From contig NZ_PVMZ01000004.1 of NCBI RefSeq assembly GCF_003001815.1, forward strand, positions 124,001 through 188,000: a DNA stretch of 64,000 nucleotides. The letters run 5' to 3'. The notes beneath the pieces are model-generated. The model was given only the letters and a program-made list of their open reading frames with translations. It was not told where the DNA came from and searched no databases. The stretch's first letter is position 1, and each line of letters opens with the position of its first letter. The position numbers and the translations under genes are program-made. Below are positions 28,082 to 36,083 of the stretch, one piece after another. The stretch is from Actinoplanes italicus (GTDB taxonomy: Bacteria; Actinomycetota; Actinomycetes; Mycobacteriales; Micromonosporaceae).

Positions 28082-28807
28082 ATGAGCGAACGCACCATTG
28101 CGCTGGTCACCGGCGCCAACAAGGGAATCGGGTACGAGATCGCGGCGGGCCTGGGCGCGCTCGGCTGGACTGTCGGCATCGGCGCCCGTGACGAGCACCG
28201 GCGCGAGGCGGCGGTGGAGAAGCTGCGCGCGGGCGGTGCCGACGCGTTCGGCGTGCCGCTCGACGTGACGGACGAGGCCAGCGTGACCGAGGCCGCGGCA
28301 CTGATCGGGGAACGCGCCGGCCGTCTCGACGTGCTGGTCAACAACGCGGCCGTCACCGGTGGCTGGGAGCAGGCACCGACCAGCACCGATGTCGCGATCG
28401 TGCGTACCGTCGTGGAGACGAACGTGATCGGCGTCATCCGGGTCACCGATGCCATGCTGCCGTTGCTGCGCCGCTCCCCGTCGCCGCGGATCGTGAACAT
28501 GTCCAGCACCGTCGGCTCGCTCACCCGGCAGAGCGATCCCGCGGGCGAGACCGGGCCGCTGTCCATGGCGTACGCGCCGTCGAAGACCTTCCTCAACGCC
28601 GTCACCATCCAGTACGCCAAGGCCCTGCGGGGCAGCGGCATCCTGGTCAACGCCGGCTGCCCGGGTTTCACGGCGACCGACCTCAACGGCTTCCGCGGCG
28701 TGCGTACCCCCGAGCAGGGTGCGGCGATCGCGATCCGGCTCGCGACGCTGCCCGACGGCGGTCCGACCGGGAGCTTCTTCGACGACGCCGGGCCGGTGCC
28801 CTGGTGA
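28082..28807 (+). CDS. Short-chain dehydrogenase/reductase
   Basis: 241 residues. The cofactor loop is TGANKGIG at 10-17, the NNAA motif follows in VLVNNAAVTGG, and the catalytic Ser, Tyr and Lys fall in NMSSTVG and MAYAPSKTFLN (a Tyr-x3-Lys pair). The layout is like carbonyl-reductase-type SDRs (NKGIGYEIAAGLG). Cytoplasmic NAD(P)H oxidoreductase of unknown substrate. Expression is likely under the divergent LysR protein. Convergent with the next gene after 7 bp. Confidence 0.9.
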   Translation: MSERTIALVTGANKGIGYEIAAGLGALGWTVGIGARDEHRREAAVEKLRAGGADAFGVPLDVTDEASVTEAAALIGERAGRLDVLVNNAAVTGGWEQAPTSTDVAIVRTVVETNVIGVIRVTDAMLPLLRRSPSPRIVNMSSTVGSLTRQSDPAGETGPLSMAYAPSKTFLNAVTIQYAKALRGSGILVNAGCPGFTATDLNGFRGVRTPEQGAAIAIRLATLPDGGPTGSFFDDAGPVPW

Positions 28808-28814
28808 GACCCGC

Positions 28815-29564
28815 TCAGTCGGCCTGGCGGAACGTGACCGAGCTGCCGGACGGGCGGGCGTACCACAGCTCACGCAGACCTTGACGGTCGTCGACGGCGG
28901 ACCGGATCCGCGTCAGGGCCGCCGCCCGGGCGGGTCCCGGCGGGGAGAGGTCCCAGCCGGTGTCACCGGCAGGCAGCGTCGTGAACCCGCGGAACTGGAT
29001 GACCAGGCTCGCCTGCCACAGCGCCAGTCGCCGCGTGAACGTCAGGGTGGCCGCCCGGTCGGTCCACGAATAACGGCCCCACCGGACGATCACACCGTCC
29101 GCGTCGTCCTGCGCCAGGCCGTCGATCGGGGTCTGGGCGAACTCGGTGAACGGCAGCCAGGCACACTCGACGTCGGTGACGGCGTCCGGATCCACGTGAT
29201 GCTCCAGCAGGAGCCGCTCGAGGATCTCATCAGGACCTTCCGATCGTACGGCCTCGGCCGCGACCCGGAACGTGTCGCGGCCCTCCCGGTCGGTGACCCC
29301 GTGCCTCAGCCGGATCAGCACGGTCTGGTCGTCGTCGCGTCCCACCACCTCACAGCGCAGGTCCAGCGGGCTGGGCAGCCGTGAACCGTGGATCTCGCTG
29401 ATGTCGATCAGCGGCGCGTTGCCGAGGATGACGGCGGCCCGCCCGTCGGCTTCGGCCAGGTGCACCTCGACCATGACGGGGTAGTGGCCGGTCAGATCGA
29501 TGGCGGTCGCCGTTACGAAGTGCACGAGGCCGATCGTGCCAAATCGCCGCATCCCGGAGGCCAC
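28815..29564 (-). CDS. Hypothetical protein
   Basis: Up to 249 residues; the start may be the ATG a few codons in (MRRFGTIGLVHFVTATAIDL). The N-terminal half is beta-rich (YPVMVEVHLAEADGRAAVIL, DLRCEVVGRDDDQTVLIRLR) and the rest alpha/beta with many Trp. No signal peptide, membrane helix or known domain recognised. Its start lies 27 bp from the xylanase stop on the same strand, so read-through from the xylanase promoter is possible, but a functional link is unproven. Confidence 0.6.
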   Translation of the reverse strand: MASGMRRFGTIGLVHFVTATAIDLTGHYPVMVEVHLAEADGRAAVILGNAPLIDISEIHGSRLPSPLDLRCEVVGRDDDQTVLIRLRHGVTDREGRDTFRVAAEAVRSEGPDEILERLLLEHHVDPDAVTDVECAWLPFTEFAQTPIDGLAQDDADGVIVRWGRYSWTDRAATLTFTRRLALWQASLVIQFRGFTTLPAGDTGWDLSPPGPARAAALTRIRSAVDDRQGLRELWYARPSGSSVTFRQAD

Positions 29565-29591
29565 CAGGGGTGACCTCCGGGAGGTGTGCCG

Positions 29592-31532
29592 TCAGGCGAC
29601 GGTGCAGGCGGTGCCGTTCAGGGTGAACGCCGCCGGGGCCGGGTTGCTGCCGGTCCAGCTGCCCAGGAACCCGAACGACGCCGTGCCGCCGGCCGCGACC
29701 GAACCGTTCCAGGCCACGTTGCCGACCGTCACCGCTGTGCCGGACTGGGTGTGTGCGCCGCCCCAGAGCTGGCTGATCTGCTGGCCGCCGGCGAATTGCC
29801 AGGCCAGTTTCCAGGACGTCAGGGGCGTACTCCCGCGGTTGGTGAATGTGACGTCGGCCTGGAACCCGCCGGGCCAGGAGCCGGTGACCTTGTAGGTGAC
29901 CGCGCAGGAGCCGGTGACCGGCGGCTGGCTCACCGACGCGCTGGGTGACGGGCTGCTGGGAGACGGGCTCGTCTCGATCCTGGAAGGGTCGGCGACGCCC
30001 CAGTACGCCGGCTTCGCCTGCAGCCGGGTGTCGAACAGCAGCGGCGCGTCCTTGCGCGTCACCGGGAACGTGTCCAGCCAGGTGTTGTCGTCGGCCAGGC
30101 CCCACAGGGTTACCGAGGTGATCTCCCCGGGGTACTGGCGGAACAGGGCGAACATGTCGCGGTAGACGTACGCCTGCTTGAGCAGCCGGTCCGCCGGCGG
30201 TGTCGGGAAGCTCTCGCTGTTGCCGGTGTAGATGCTGACGTCCATCTCGGTGACCTGCTGATCGATCCCGAGCGGTACGAACTTGTCGATCATCGCCTTG
30301 GTCTCGGCCACGGTCGGCCAGTTGATGTTGATGTGCACCTGGTGGCCGACGCCGTCGATCGGCACGCCCTCGGCCTTGAGCTGCTGGACCAGGTTGAACA
30401 GGTGGTCGCGCTTGGCCGGCACGTTGGTGTTGTAGTCGTTGATGTACAGCTTGGCGTGCGGCGCCGCCTCGCGGGCCACCCGGAACGCGGTCCGGATGTA
30501 GTCGAGACCGGCCACGTCGAACCAGCTGCTGCGGCGCAGGCCGTCCGGCTGGCTCTCGTCGATGACCTCGTTGACCACGTCCCACACGCCGATGTCGGTG
30601 CCGTAGCGGGCGGCCACGTTGCGGGTGTGGTTCTCCAGCCGCTCCAGCAGCAGCGCCTTGTCCTCGGCGGTCGCCGTCATCGGCTGGCCGTCCGCGCCGG
30701 TGAACACCCACGACGGCGTCTGGTTGTGCCAGACCAGGGTGTGCCCGCGTACGGCCAGACCGTTCGCCTTCGCGAAGGCCATCAGCGGGTCGGCCTGCGC
30801 GTACGTGAAGGTGTTCTCGCTCGGCTCGGTGGCGTCCCACTTGAGCGCGTTGCCCGGCGTGACCGAGTCGAAGTGCTTGGTGAGCAGCTGCCCGTGCTCG
30901 GTGACGATCTCCGCGCCGGTGATCGCGGCGCCCACCGGGAACTCGGTGACCACGTCCTTCACCGACGGGATGCCGGTCTGCACCGGCAGCGCCGGGACGT
31001 AGCCGGCGGTCAGGTCGTCGATGTGGAGGTCACCGGTCGTCGACGCGGTCTCCACGTAGACGCGCAGGAACTCCACGTCGGTGGCCAGCGTGTACCGGCC
31101 GGTCAGGTTGACCCAGGCGCCACTGGTCACCGCGGTGTTGCCCACGATCTGGTCGTAGGAGGCGACCCCGCCGGTACGCCGTTCCACGCTCAGCCTGGCG
31201 CTGTCGGAGCCGGACGCCATCCGTACCCACACCGAGATCGTGTAGGCGGTGCCCTTCTCGAAGGTGTCGAGCACGTCCAGGGACGGTCCCTGCCAGGTGG
31301 CGGTGCGGCCGCTGACGAGCAGGCTGCCGGTGCCGCCGTGCGCGACGGCGGTGCTGTGGGCAATCGTCTCGGCGGACCGGCCGGCCCAGCCCTGGACGGT
31401 GCCGTCCTCGAAGTCGCTGGTCAGGACGGTTATGGGGATGGGATCGGCGGCGGCGTCGGCGGTCGCGGCGACGACGGCCACCGAGGCCGCGGCCACCAGA
31501 GCGGCCAGTGCCAGCTTGGGGAGAGCGCGCAT
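29592..31532 (-). CDS. Secreted GH10 endo-1,4-beta-xylanase with two carbohydrate-binding modules
   Basis: 646 residues from ATG 31532, with AAGGAG 9 nt upstream. A signal peptide covers residues 1-28 (LALAALVAAASVAVVAATADAA). Residues about 36-178 form a CBM4/9/22-type module. The GH10 catalytic barrel spans about 185-515, with acid/base E322 in DVVNEVID and nucleophile E429 in VTEMDVS. A Ser/Pro linker (519-540) leads to a C-terminal CBM2 (CAVTYKVTGSWPGGFQADV ... NGTAC). The enzyme is exported and cuts xylan backbone. A perfect CebR-type operator 51 bp upstream suggests induction by cello- or xylo-oligosaccharides. Confidence 0.95.
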   Translation of the reverse strand: MRALPKLALAALVAAASVAVVAATADAAADPIPITVLTSDFEDGTVQGWAGRSAETIAHSTAVAHGGTGSLLVSGRTATWQGPSLDVLDTFEKGTAYTISVWVRMASGSDSARLSVERRTGGVASYDQIVGNTAVTSGAWVNLTGRYTLATDVEFLRVYVETASTTGDLHIDDLTAGYVPALPVQTGIPSVKDVVTEFPVGAAITGAEIVTEHGQLLTKHFDSVTPGNALKWDATEPSENTFTYAQADPLMAFAKANGLAVRGHTLVWHNQTPSWVFTGADGQPMTATAEDKALLLERLENHTRNVAARYGTDIGVWDVVNEVIDESQPDGLRRSSWFDVAGLDYIRTAFRVAREAAPHAKLYINDYNTNVPAKRDHLFNLVQQLKAEGVPIDGVGHQVHININWPTVAETKAMIDKFVPLGIDQQVTEMDVSIYTGNSESFPTPPADRLLKQAYVYRDMFALFRQYPGEITSVTLWGLADDNTWLDTFPVTRKDAPLLFDTRLQAKPAYWGVADPSRIETSPSPSSPSPSASVSQPPVTGSCAVTYKVTGSWPGGFQADVTFTNRGSTPLTSWKLAWQFAGGQQISQLWGGAHTQSGTAVTVGNVAWNGSVAAGGTASFGFLGSWTGSNPAPAAFTLNGTACTVA

Positions 31533-31583
31533 GCGCGGGCTCCTTCGGAGGGGGAGTGGAGGGGATAGGGCGACATCGTTGCA

Positions 31584-31597
31584 TGGGAGCGCTCCCA
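31584..31597. promoter_or_regulatory. CebR-type operator upstream of the xylanase
   Basis: TGGGAGCGCTCCCA, a perfect 14-bp palindrome identical to the consensus recognised by the LacI-family cellobiose repressor CebR in Streptomyces. It lies 51 bp before the xylanase start and 74 bp before the divergent acetyltransferase start. Confidence 0.88.
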
Positions 31598-31624
31598 TTA
31601 CAACGGTGTTGCCGGGGAGTGCCG

Positions 31625-31657
31625 CTGATGATCGACTTCGTCCGATTCGATCGTCAG
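31625..31657. promoter_or_regulatory. Inverted repeat before the GNAT gene
   Basis: CTGATGATCGA (31625-31635) and TCGATCGTCAG (31647-31657) pair with one mismatch across an 11-nt loop. The repeat ends just before the ribosome-binding site of the gene at 31671. It could be an operator or an RNA hairpin. Confidence 0.4.
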
Positions 31658-31670
31658 CGAGGGGGATGGT

Positions 31671-32099
31671 GTGAGCCGCATCCGGCAGTTCCGATGGTCC
31701 GACTACGAGGCGGTCGCCGAGGTGTGGCGTGCGGCCGGAACCGACGTCGTCGGCCGCGCCGAACTCGAGGCGAAACTCACCCGCGATCCCGAGCTGTTCC
31801 TGGTGGCCGAGGCCCCCGCCGGCCCCCGCGGAATCGGCGGGGCGGTGATGGGCACTTTCGACGGGCGGCGGGGCTGGATCTTCCGGCTCGCGGTCCATCC
31901 CGCGCATCGCCGCGGGGGAATGGCCACCGGGCTGGTCGCCGAACTCGAACAGCGCCTGACGAATCTCGGCTGTCCACGGATCAACCTGCTGGTGCTGCCG
32001 GACAACGAAGCGGGTCTGCGCTTCTGGCAGAGGCTTGGCTACCTGCCCTGCCCGGACGTCCTGTTCACGAAGCCGCTAGCTACCAGCCCATCCTCCTAG
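31671..32099 (+). CDS. GNAT-family N-acetyltransferase
   Basis: 142 residues from GTG 31671, with GAGGGGG at -6. Core motifs are FRLAVHPAHRRGGMATGLVA (acetyl-CoA loop RRGGMA) and INLLVLPDNEAGLRFWQRLG. A RimI-like or general GNAT; substrate unknown. The last codons (SPSS) and the TAG stop lie inside copy 2 of the dispersed CTAG element, so the element may have replaced the original 3' end. Confidence 0.88.
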   Translation: MSRIRQFRWSDYEAVAEVWRAAGTDVVGRAELEAKLTRDPELFLVAEAPAGPRGIGGAVMGTFDGRRGWIFRLAVHPAHRRGGMATGLVAELEQRLTNLGCPRINLLVLPDNEAGLRFWQRLGYLPCPDVLFTKPLATSPSS

Positions 32100-32145
32100 G
32101 ACGCTCTAGGCGGTGTGTGCCAGCTGTAGTTCAAGTCGTGAACTC
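32089..32145. repeat. Dispersed CTAG-rich element, copy 2
   Basis: The core ATCCTCCTAGGACGCTCTAG (32091-32110) is followed by GCGGTGTGTG and a different hairpin, AGTTCA/TGAACT with a 5-nt loop (32129-32145). The TAG at 32097-32099 is the stop codon of the acetyltransferase gene. Confidence 0.65.
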
Positions 32146-32345
32146 CGAAGGCAATGGATGGCGGCGGGATCCAGTGGCTGGCGCGGCCTGATCCGGTGTC
32201 CAGGAGCGCGGTGTTCGTGGAGGGCAGGCGTTACGCGGTGGGGGCGCACGTAGCGGTTGCGCGCGACTCTGCCGTCGTGATGGCGACGGTGGGCGTCCAC
32301 GGATCCTCAGTGTGCGACCTCAACGTTGCCGCCGACATCGTTGCC

Positions 32346-32475
32346 GGCACACGCGAAGCCCGCCGTGTGCTGCTGACGTCGTCGCGGGCACACGCGGCGC
32401 CGGGCGTGTGCTGCCGACGTCGTCGCGGGCACACGCCGACGCCGCGTGTGCCCGCGACGGAAGCGGTTGCCCTGC
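32346..32475. repeat. Tandem 41-bp repeats with GTGTGC/GCACAC arms in a non-coding stretch
   Basis: The unit beginning CGTGTGCTGCTGACGTCGTC occurs at 32364 and, slightly changed, at 32405 (period 41); a third, shorter piece starts near 32455. Each unit is closed by GTGTGC and GCACAC arms. From 32100 to 32581 I see no convincing gene: a 125-codon open frame at 32154-32531 runs through the repeats and has no family features. Confidence 0.65.
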
Positions 32476-32520
32476 GAGGTGACCCGGGCCGCAAGTCGCC
32501 ACACCTGGCTGCTTCAGGGA

Positions 32521-32567
32521 CCGCGTGGTGATCCGCGGCGCGGACCGCACCGCCGATCACCACGCGG
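32521..32567. terminator. Long perfect hairpin after the MFS gene
   Basis: CCGCGTGGTGATC (32521-32533) pairs perfectly with GATCACCACGCGG (32555-32567). The 21-nt interior can extend the stem with one mismatch. It lies 15 bp beyond the stop of the minus-strand transporter. A terminator is the likeliest role. Confidence 0.7.
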
Positions 32568-32581
32568 AAGTCCGACGGTGC

Positions 32582-33778
32582 TCAGCGGGTTCGCTGGACC
32601 AGGACCTGGGACAGCAGGACCGTGATCAGGCCCGCGGCGACCACGCTGAACAGGCCCACCCGCAGGCTGGTCTGGTCGGCGAGCAATCCGATCAGCGGCG
32701 GCGACAGCAGGAACCCGCCGCGCAGCAGCCAGCTCACGACGGTCAGCCCGGTTCCGGGGGCGAGGCCCGGCAGTTCGTCGGCGGTGTGCATCGCGGCCGG
32801 TACGAGAGTGGCCACGCCGAGCCCCGCCAGCGCGAATCCGGCCAGAGTGCCCGGCACCGACGGGAAGGCCAGGGCGCCCGCCATCCCGATGGCGGCGAGG
32901 GCACCGCCGGTCCGGACCACGGTTCGCTGACCGAACCGGTCGACGACCCGGTCGCCGGTGAGCCGCCCGATGGTCATCGCCGTCTGGAGGGCGACGACGG
33001 CCAGACCGCCGAGGGCGGCGCTGGTGTTGAGAGAGCCGGTCATGTAGACCGCGCCCCAGGATGCGCCGGCGTCCTCGACGAGCGCGCCGCACGCGGCCAG
33101 GATTCCCAGGACCGCGAGCAGTCGTACCGCGGTGCCGCCGGCAGCCGGCGCGGTGGGCACCGTGGCGGGAGCGTCGGCGCGTTCAGCGTCGTCGTGGCCG
33201 GGCAACAGGTAGCGGTAGGCGGCGACGGCGACGACGCTGAACAGCACGGCCGAGATCGTCAGGTGCACGGGCAGCGGCAGCCTGAGCCCGGCCGCGGCCG
33301 AACCCATCAGCCCGCCGATGACGGCGCCGATGCTCCACACGCCGTGCAGCGAGTTGACGATGGACCGGCCGTAGAGGCGCTGGACCCGCAGGCCGTGGGC
33401 GTTCTGCGCGACGTCGACGATCGAATCGAGGGCGCCGACGACGAACAGGGCGGCGGCCAGCGTCCAGGCGTTGGGCGCCACGGCCACGCCTAGGGTGGCG
33501 GCGGTGGTCAGCACGATGCCGAGCGCGCCGGTGCGCGACGACCGGAACCGGCGGATCACGATGCCCGCGGCCAGGCCGGCGAGGAGGGCCCCGACCGGGA
33601 ACGCGGCGATCGCGGCACCGAGGGCGGCGTTGCTGAGTCCCAGCTCGGCCTTGATCTCGGGGTATCGCGGCACGATGTTGAAGTAGATGGCGCCGTTGGT
33701 GAGGAAGAGGGTCGCGATGGCGGCCCGGGCATGGCGGGCCTGCCGCGTCGGTGGCGCGGCCGCGGTGGAACTGGACAC
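32582..33778 (-). CDS. MFS transporter
   Basis: 398 residues with 12 predicted membrane helices and the MFS loop motif between helices 2 and 3 (GLAAGIVIRRFRSSRTGALG). The N-terminus (QARHARAAIATLFLTNGAIY) and LHGVWSIGAVIGGLMGS match the YfcJ/sugar- or drug-efflux-like group of actinomycetes. It is the last gene of an operon: acetyltransferase (34422-34997), tetR (33835-34425), then this gene after 56 bp. Control by that TetR protein at the operator near 35000 is likely, suggesting an inducible exporter. Confidence 0.85.
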   Translation of the reverse strand: MSSSTAAAPPTRQARHARAAIATLFLTNGAIYFNIVPRYPEIKAELGLSNAALGAAIAAFPVGALLAGLAAGIVIRRFRSSRTGALGIVLTTAATLGVAVAPNAWTLAAALFVVGALDSIVDVAQNAHGLRVQRLYGRSIVNSLHGVWSIGAVIGGLMGSAAAGLRLPLPVHLTISAVLFSVVAVAAYRYLLPGHDDAERADAPATVPTAPAAGGTAVRLLAVLGILAACGALVEDAGASWGAVYMTGSLNTSAALGGLAVVALQTAMTIGRLTGDRVVDRFGQRTVVRTGGALAAIGMAGALAFPSVPGTLAGFALAGLGVATLVPAAMHTADELPGLAPGTGLTVVSWLLRGGFLLSPPLIGLLADQTSLRVGLFSVVAAGLITVLLSQVLVQRTR

Positions 33779-33834
33779 GGTGGTCTCCGGTGAAGGGGTG
33801 GAGAGTCGAGGGGCGGAGCGAAGGAGCGGATGGG

Positions 33835-34425
33835 TCAGCGCAGGTAGCGCTCGATGGCGTGCCGGATCTGGGCGGGCGTCATCGGGTCGGTGGAGAGGGC
33901 GCTGTGCAGAGTGAGGCCCTCGATGAGGGCGTCGACCTCGCGCGCGGTCGTCGGGTCGAAGTGGATCTCGAGGGCGTCGCGGCTGCGTTGCATCCAGGCC
34001 TGGGTGACAGTGCGCAGCCGCGGGTTGCGGGCGGCGGCGACGTAGAGCTCGACGGTGAGCACCAGGTCGTGGCCCGGGGCGAGCAGGTCGTCGGTGACCA
34101 GGGCGATCACCGCCTCGACGGCCTCGTCGCGGTTGCGGGCGGCGGTGAGCCGCTCGTCGAAGACGCGGGCGATCGAATCGGCGTGGCGGGTGAAGGCCTC
34201 GGCGAGGATCTCGTCGAGCGACGCGAAGTGGTAGGTCATCGACCCGAGCGGCACGTCGGCGACTTTGGCGATCTCACGGTGGGTGGTTCCGGCGACGCCA
34301 CGCTCGGCGATGACCGTCAGGGCGGCGCCGATGAGCCGGTCGCGCCGGTTCGGGTCGTGCCGCCGGGCCCTGCGGGCCACGGGCGGCGTCGCGGTCAGGT
34401 CCGGGTCCGCGGTGGTTCCGGTCAC
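33835..34425 (-). CDS. TetR-family transcriptional regulator
   Basis: 196 residues from GTG 34425. Helix-turn-helix in residues about 20-70: DPNRRDRLIGAALTVIAERG, THREIAKVADVPLGSMTYHF. The C-terminal domain has NPRLRTVTQAWMQRSRDALE, a TetR_C-type dimer domain. Its GTG overlaps the stop of the upstream acetyltransferase gene (GTGA). It probably binds the composite palindrome at 34997-35035 and controls its own operon and perhaps the divergent phosphotransferase. Confidence 0.9.
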   Translation of the reverse strand: MTGTTADPDLTATPPVARRARRHDPNRRDRLIGAALTVIAERGVAGTTHREIAKVADVPLGSMTYHFASLDEILAEAFTRHADSIARVFDERLTAARNRDEAVEAVIALVTDDLLAPGHDLVLTVELYVAAARNPRLRTVTQAWMQRSRDALEIHFDPTTAREVDALIEGLTLHSALSTDPMTPAQIRHAIERYLR

Positions 34426-34997
34426 GGCTCTGCGATGGTACGGACCACGCGCGCCGGATTCCCGGCGGCCACCACGTTCGCCGGAAGATCCCTGGTCACG
34501 ACGGCGCCCGCCCCCACGACCGTGTTCTCGCCGATCGTGACGCCGGGCAGAACGAGCGCGCCGCTGCCGAGCCACACGTTGTCGCCGATCGTGATCGGTT
34601 CGGCGGCCTCCCACTTGTCGCGCCGAGGTCCCGGCTCGACCGGGTGGGTCGGGGTGAGTAGCTGCACGCTGGTGCCGATCTGCACGTCGGCGCCGATCGT
34701 GATGGGTGCGACGTCGAGCGCGATGAGCCCGTAGTTGGCGAACGTCCGCGGCCCGATCCGGATGTTGCTGCCGTAGTCGACCCGCAGCGGCGGCCGGATC
34801 TCGACACCGTCGCCGATCTCGGCGAACAGTTCCTCCAGGATCCGGCGGCGTTCCTTGGGGTCGCGGGCGGAGGTGCCGTTGTAGGCGTCGGTGAGATCCA
34901 TGGCGTGCAGCGCGTTCTCGCCGAGCTCCGGGTCGTCGGCGAGGTAGAGGTCTCCGGCGAGCATGCGTTCGCGCATGGTGCGGGTGTCGCTTTGCAT
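34422..34997 (-). CDS. Maltose O-acetyltransferase-like hexapeptide transferase
   Basis: 191 residues from ATG 34997. An N-terminal Mac domain (TMRERMLAGDLYLADDPELG, DLTDAYNGTSARDPKERRRI) is followed by left-handed beta-helix hexapeptides: IRIGPRTFANYGLIALDV, ITIGDNVWLGSGALVLPGV and TIGENTVVGAGAVVTRDLPA. Such enzymes acetylate sugars or galactosides with acetyl-CoA. The ATG is the first base triplet beside the TetR operator, so the message may be nearly leaderless. First gene of the acetyltransferase-tetR-MFS operon, which could modify and export one class of compound. Confidence 0.9.
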   Translation of the reverse strand: MQSDTRTMRERMLAGDLYLADDPELGENALHAMDLTDAYNGTSARDPKERRRILEELFAEIGDGVEIRPPLRVDYGSNIRIGPRTFANYGLIALDVAPITIGADVQIGTSVQLLTPTHPVEPGPRRDKWEAAEPITIGDNVWLGSGALVLPGVTIGENTVVGAGAVVTRDLPANVVAAGNPARVVRTIAEP

Positions 34998-35035
34998 GTG
35001 TACGAGCGTACACATGATGTGTACGCTCGTACACA
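34997..35035. promoter_or_regulatory. Composite TetR operator (nested palindrome)
   Basis: TGTGTACGAGCGTACACA (34997-35014), then TGA, then its exact reverse complement (35018-35035). Each half is itself an 8-bp inverted repeat around 2 nt. The end at 34997 overlaps the first base of the acetyltransferase ATG, and the site lies 53 bp before the divergent phosphotransferase start. Confidence 0.88.
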
Positions 35036-35087
35036 GGCTGGGGAAATCGGGTGGCCGTCGCGGATCATTGACGGCAGGATCGCGGCC

Positions 35088-36005
35088 GTGACACTGCATC
35101 AGGACGAGATCACTGTGGACGAGACGCTGGTGAGGCGCCTGTTGACGCAGCAGTGCCCGCAATGGGCCGACCTCCCGCTCGGGCCGGCCGGAGCAGGCAC
35201 CGAGAACACCATGTTCCGCCTCGGCGAGGACCTGTTGGCGCGATTTCCCCGTACGGTCGAGAAGTCCGCGTCCCTCCGCAAGGAGCGGGAGTGGCTCCCG
35301 CGCCTGGCTCCGAGCCTGGGTCTGCGCATCCCCGCCCCCGTGTTCGCGGGAGCCCCGTCGCCCGCCTTCCCGGCTGACTGGTCGGTGTTCGGCTGGATCG
35401 ACGGCGCCGAGCCGGACGCTGCCGCCGCCGCGACCGAGGCCGGCTTCGTCAGCGATTGGGCGGGCCTCGGCGCCGACCTCGCGCGGTTCGTCCGTGAACT
35501 GCACGCGGTCGACTTGATGGGCGCGAACCGTGCCGGCGAGCTGAGCTGGTACCGGGGCGGTGACCTGCGCTCCTGCGACGGCTGGGTGAGCGAGAGCCTC
35601 GCCCGTTGCCGCGAGCTGATCGGCCTCGAGGCCGACGTCGCCGCCCTCGAGGAGCACTGGAGGGCCGGGCTGGCGCTGGCGGACTCGCCGCACCCGCACG
35701 TCTGGCTCCACGGTGACCTGAAGCCCACGAATCTGCTGGTCGAGGCCGGGCGGCTGCATGCGGTGATCGATTTCGGCGCCCTGTCGATCGGTCATCCCGA
35801 CGCCGAGCACGCGACCGTCTGGGACCTGCCGTCCCCGGCCCGTGACGCTTACTGGAACGCCTTCGACCTGGACGAACCCACCTGGACGCGCGCTCGTGCC
35901 TGGGCGGTCGCGGTGGCCGCGAGCGGCATCTCCTACTACTGGCACACGTTCCCGGCTTTCGTGGCCGAGTGCCGGACCCGCGTCGAGCACCTACTTTCTA
36001 CCTAG
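35088..36005 (+). CDS. Aminoglycoside phosphotransferase family protein
   Basis: 305 residues from GTG 35088. The kinase-like fold shows HGDLKPTN at 208-215 (catalytic loop; the usual second Asp partner is Asn) and DFG at 228-230 (metal binding), with ENTMFRLGEDLLARFPR near the start as the nucleotide-binding strand. The family phosphorylates aminoglycosides, macrolides, homoserine or other small molecules; the target here cannot be told. It is divergent from the TetR-controlled operon and may share its operator. Its TAG stop lies in copy 3 of the dispersed CTAG element. Confidence 0.88.
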   Translation: MTLHQDEITVDETLVRRLLTQQCPQWADLPLGPAGAGTENTMFRLGEDLLARFPRTVEKSASLRKEREWLPRLAPSLGLRIPAPVFAGAPSPAFPADWSVFGWIDGAEPDAAAAATEAGFVSDWAGLGADLARFVRELHAVDLMGANRAGELSWYRGGDLRSCDGWVSESLARCRELIGLEADVAALEEHWRAGLALADSPHPHVWLHGDLKPTNLLVEAGRLHAVIDFGALSIGHPDAEHATVWDLPSPARDAYWNAFDLDEPTWTRARAWAVAVAASGISYYWHTFPAFVAECRTRVEHLLST

Positions 36006-36083
36006 AATCCTAGGAAGCTATAGGCGGTGTGCGGCAAGCCGCACCTTGAAAAACCAGAGACGACGGCTTCGCCGGCGAACCCA
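36000..36083. repeat. Dispersed CTAG-rich element, copy 3 (full form)
   Basis: The core ACCTAGAATCCTAGGAAGC and TATAGGCGGTGT is followed by GTGCGGCAAGCCGCAC (36029-36044, 7-bp stem) and, after an A-rich spacer, CGACGGCTTCGCCG (36061-36074). The order and spacing match copy 4 at 51258. The first CTAG supplies the stop codon of the phosphotransferase gene. Confidence 0.75.

Noticed and set aside
32154..32531. 125-codon frame in the gene-free stretch
   Set aside because: It crosses the tandem repeats, has no ribosome-binding site and shows no conserved pattern; the first 70 codons are slightly protein-like, so it is not fully excluded.
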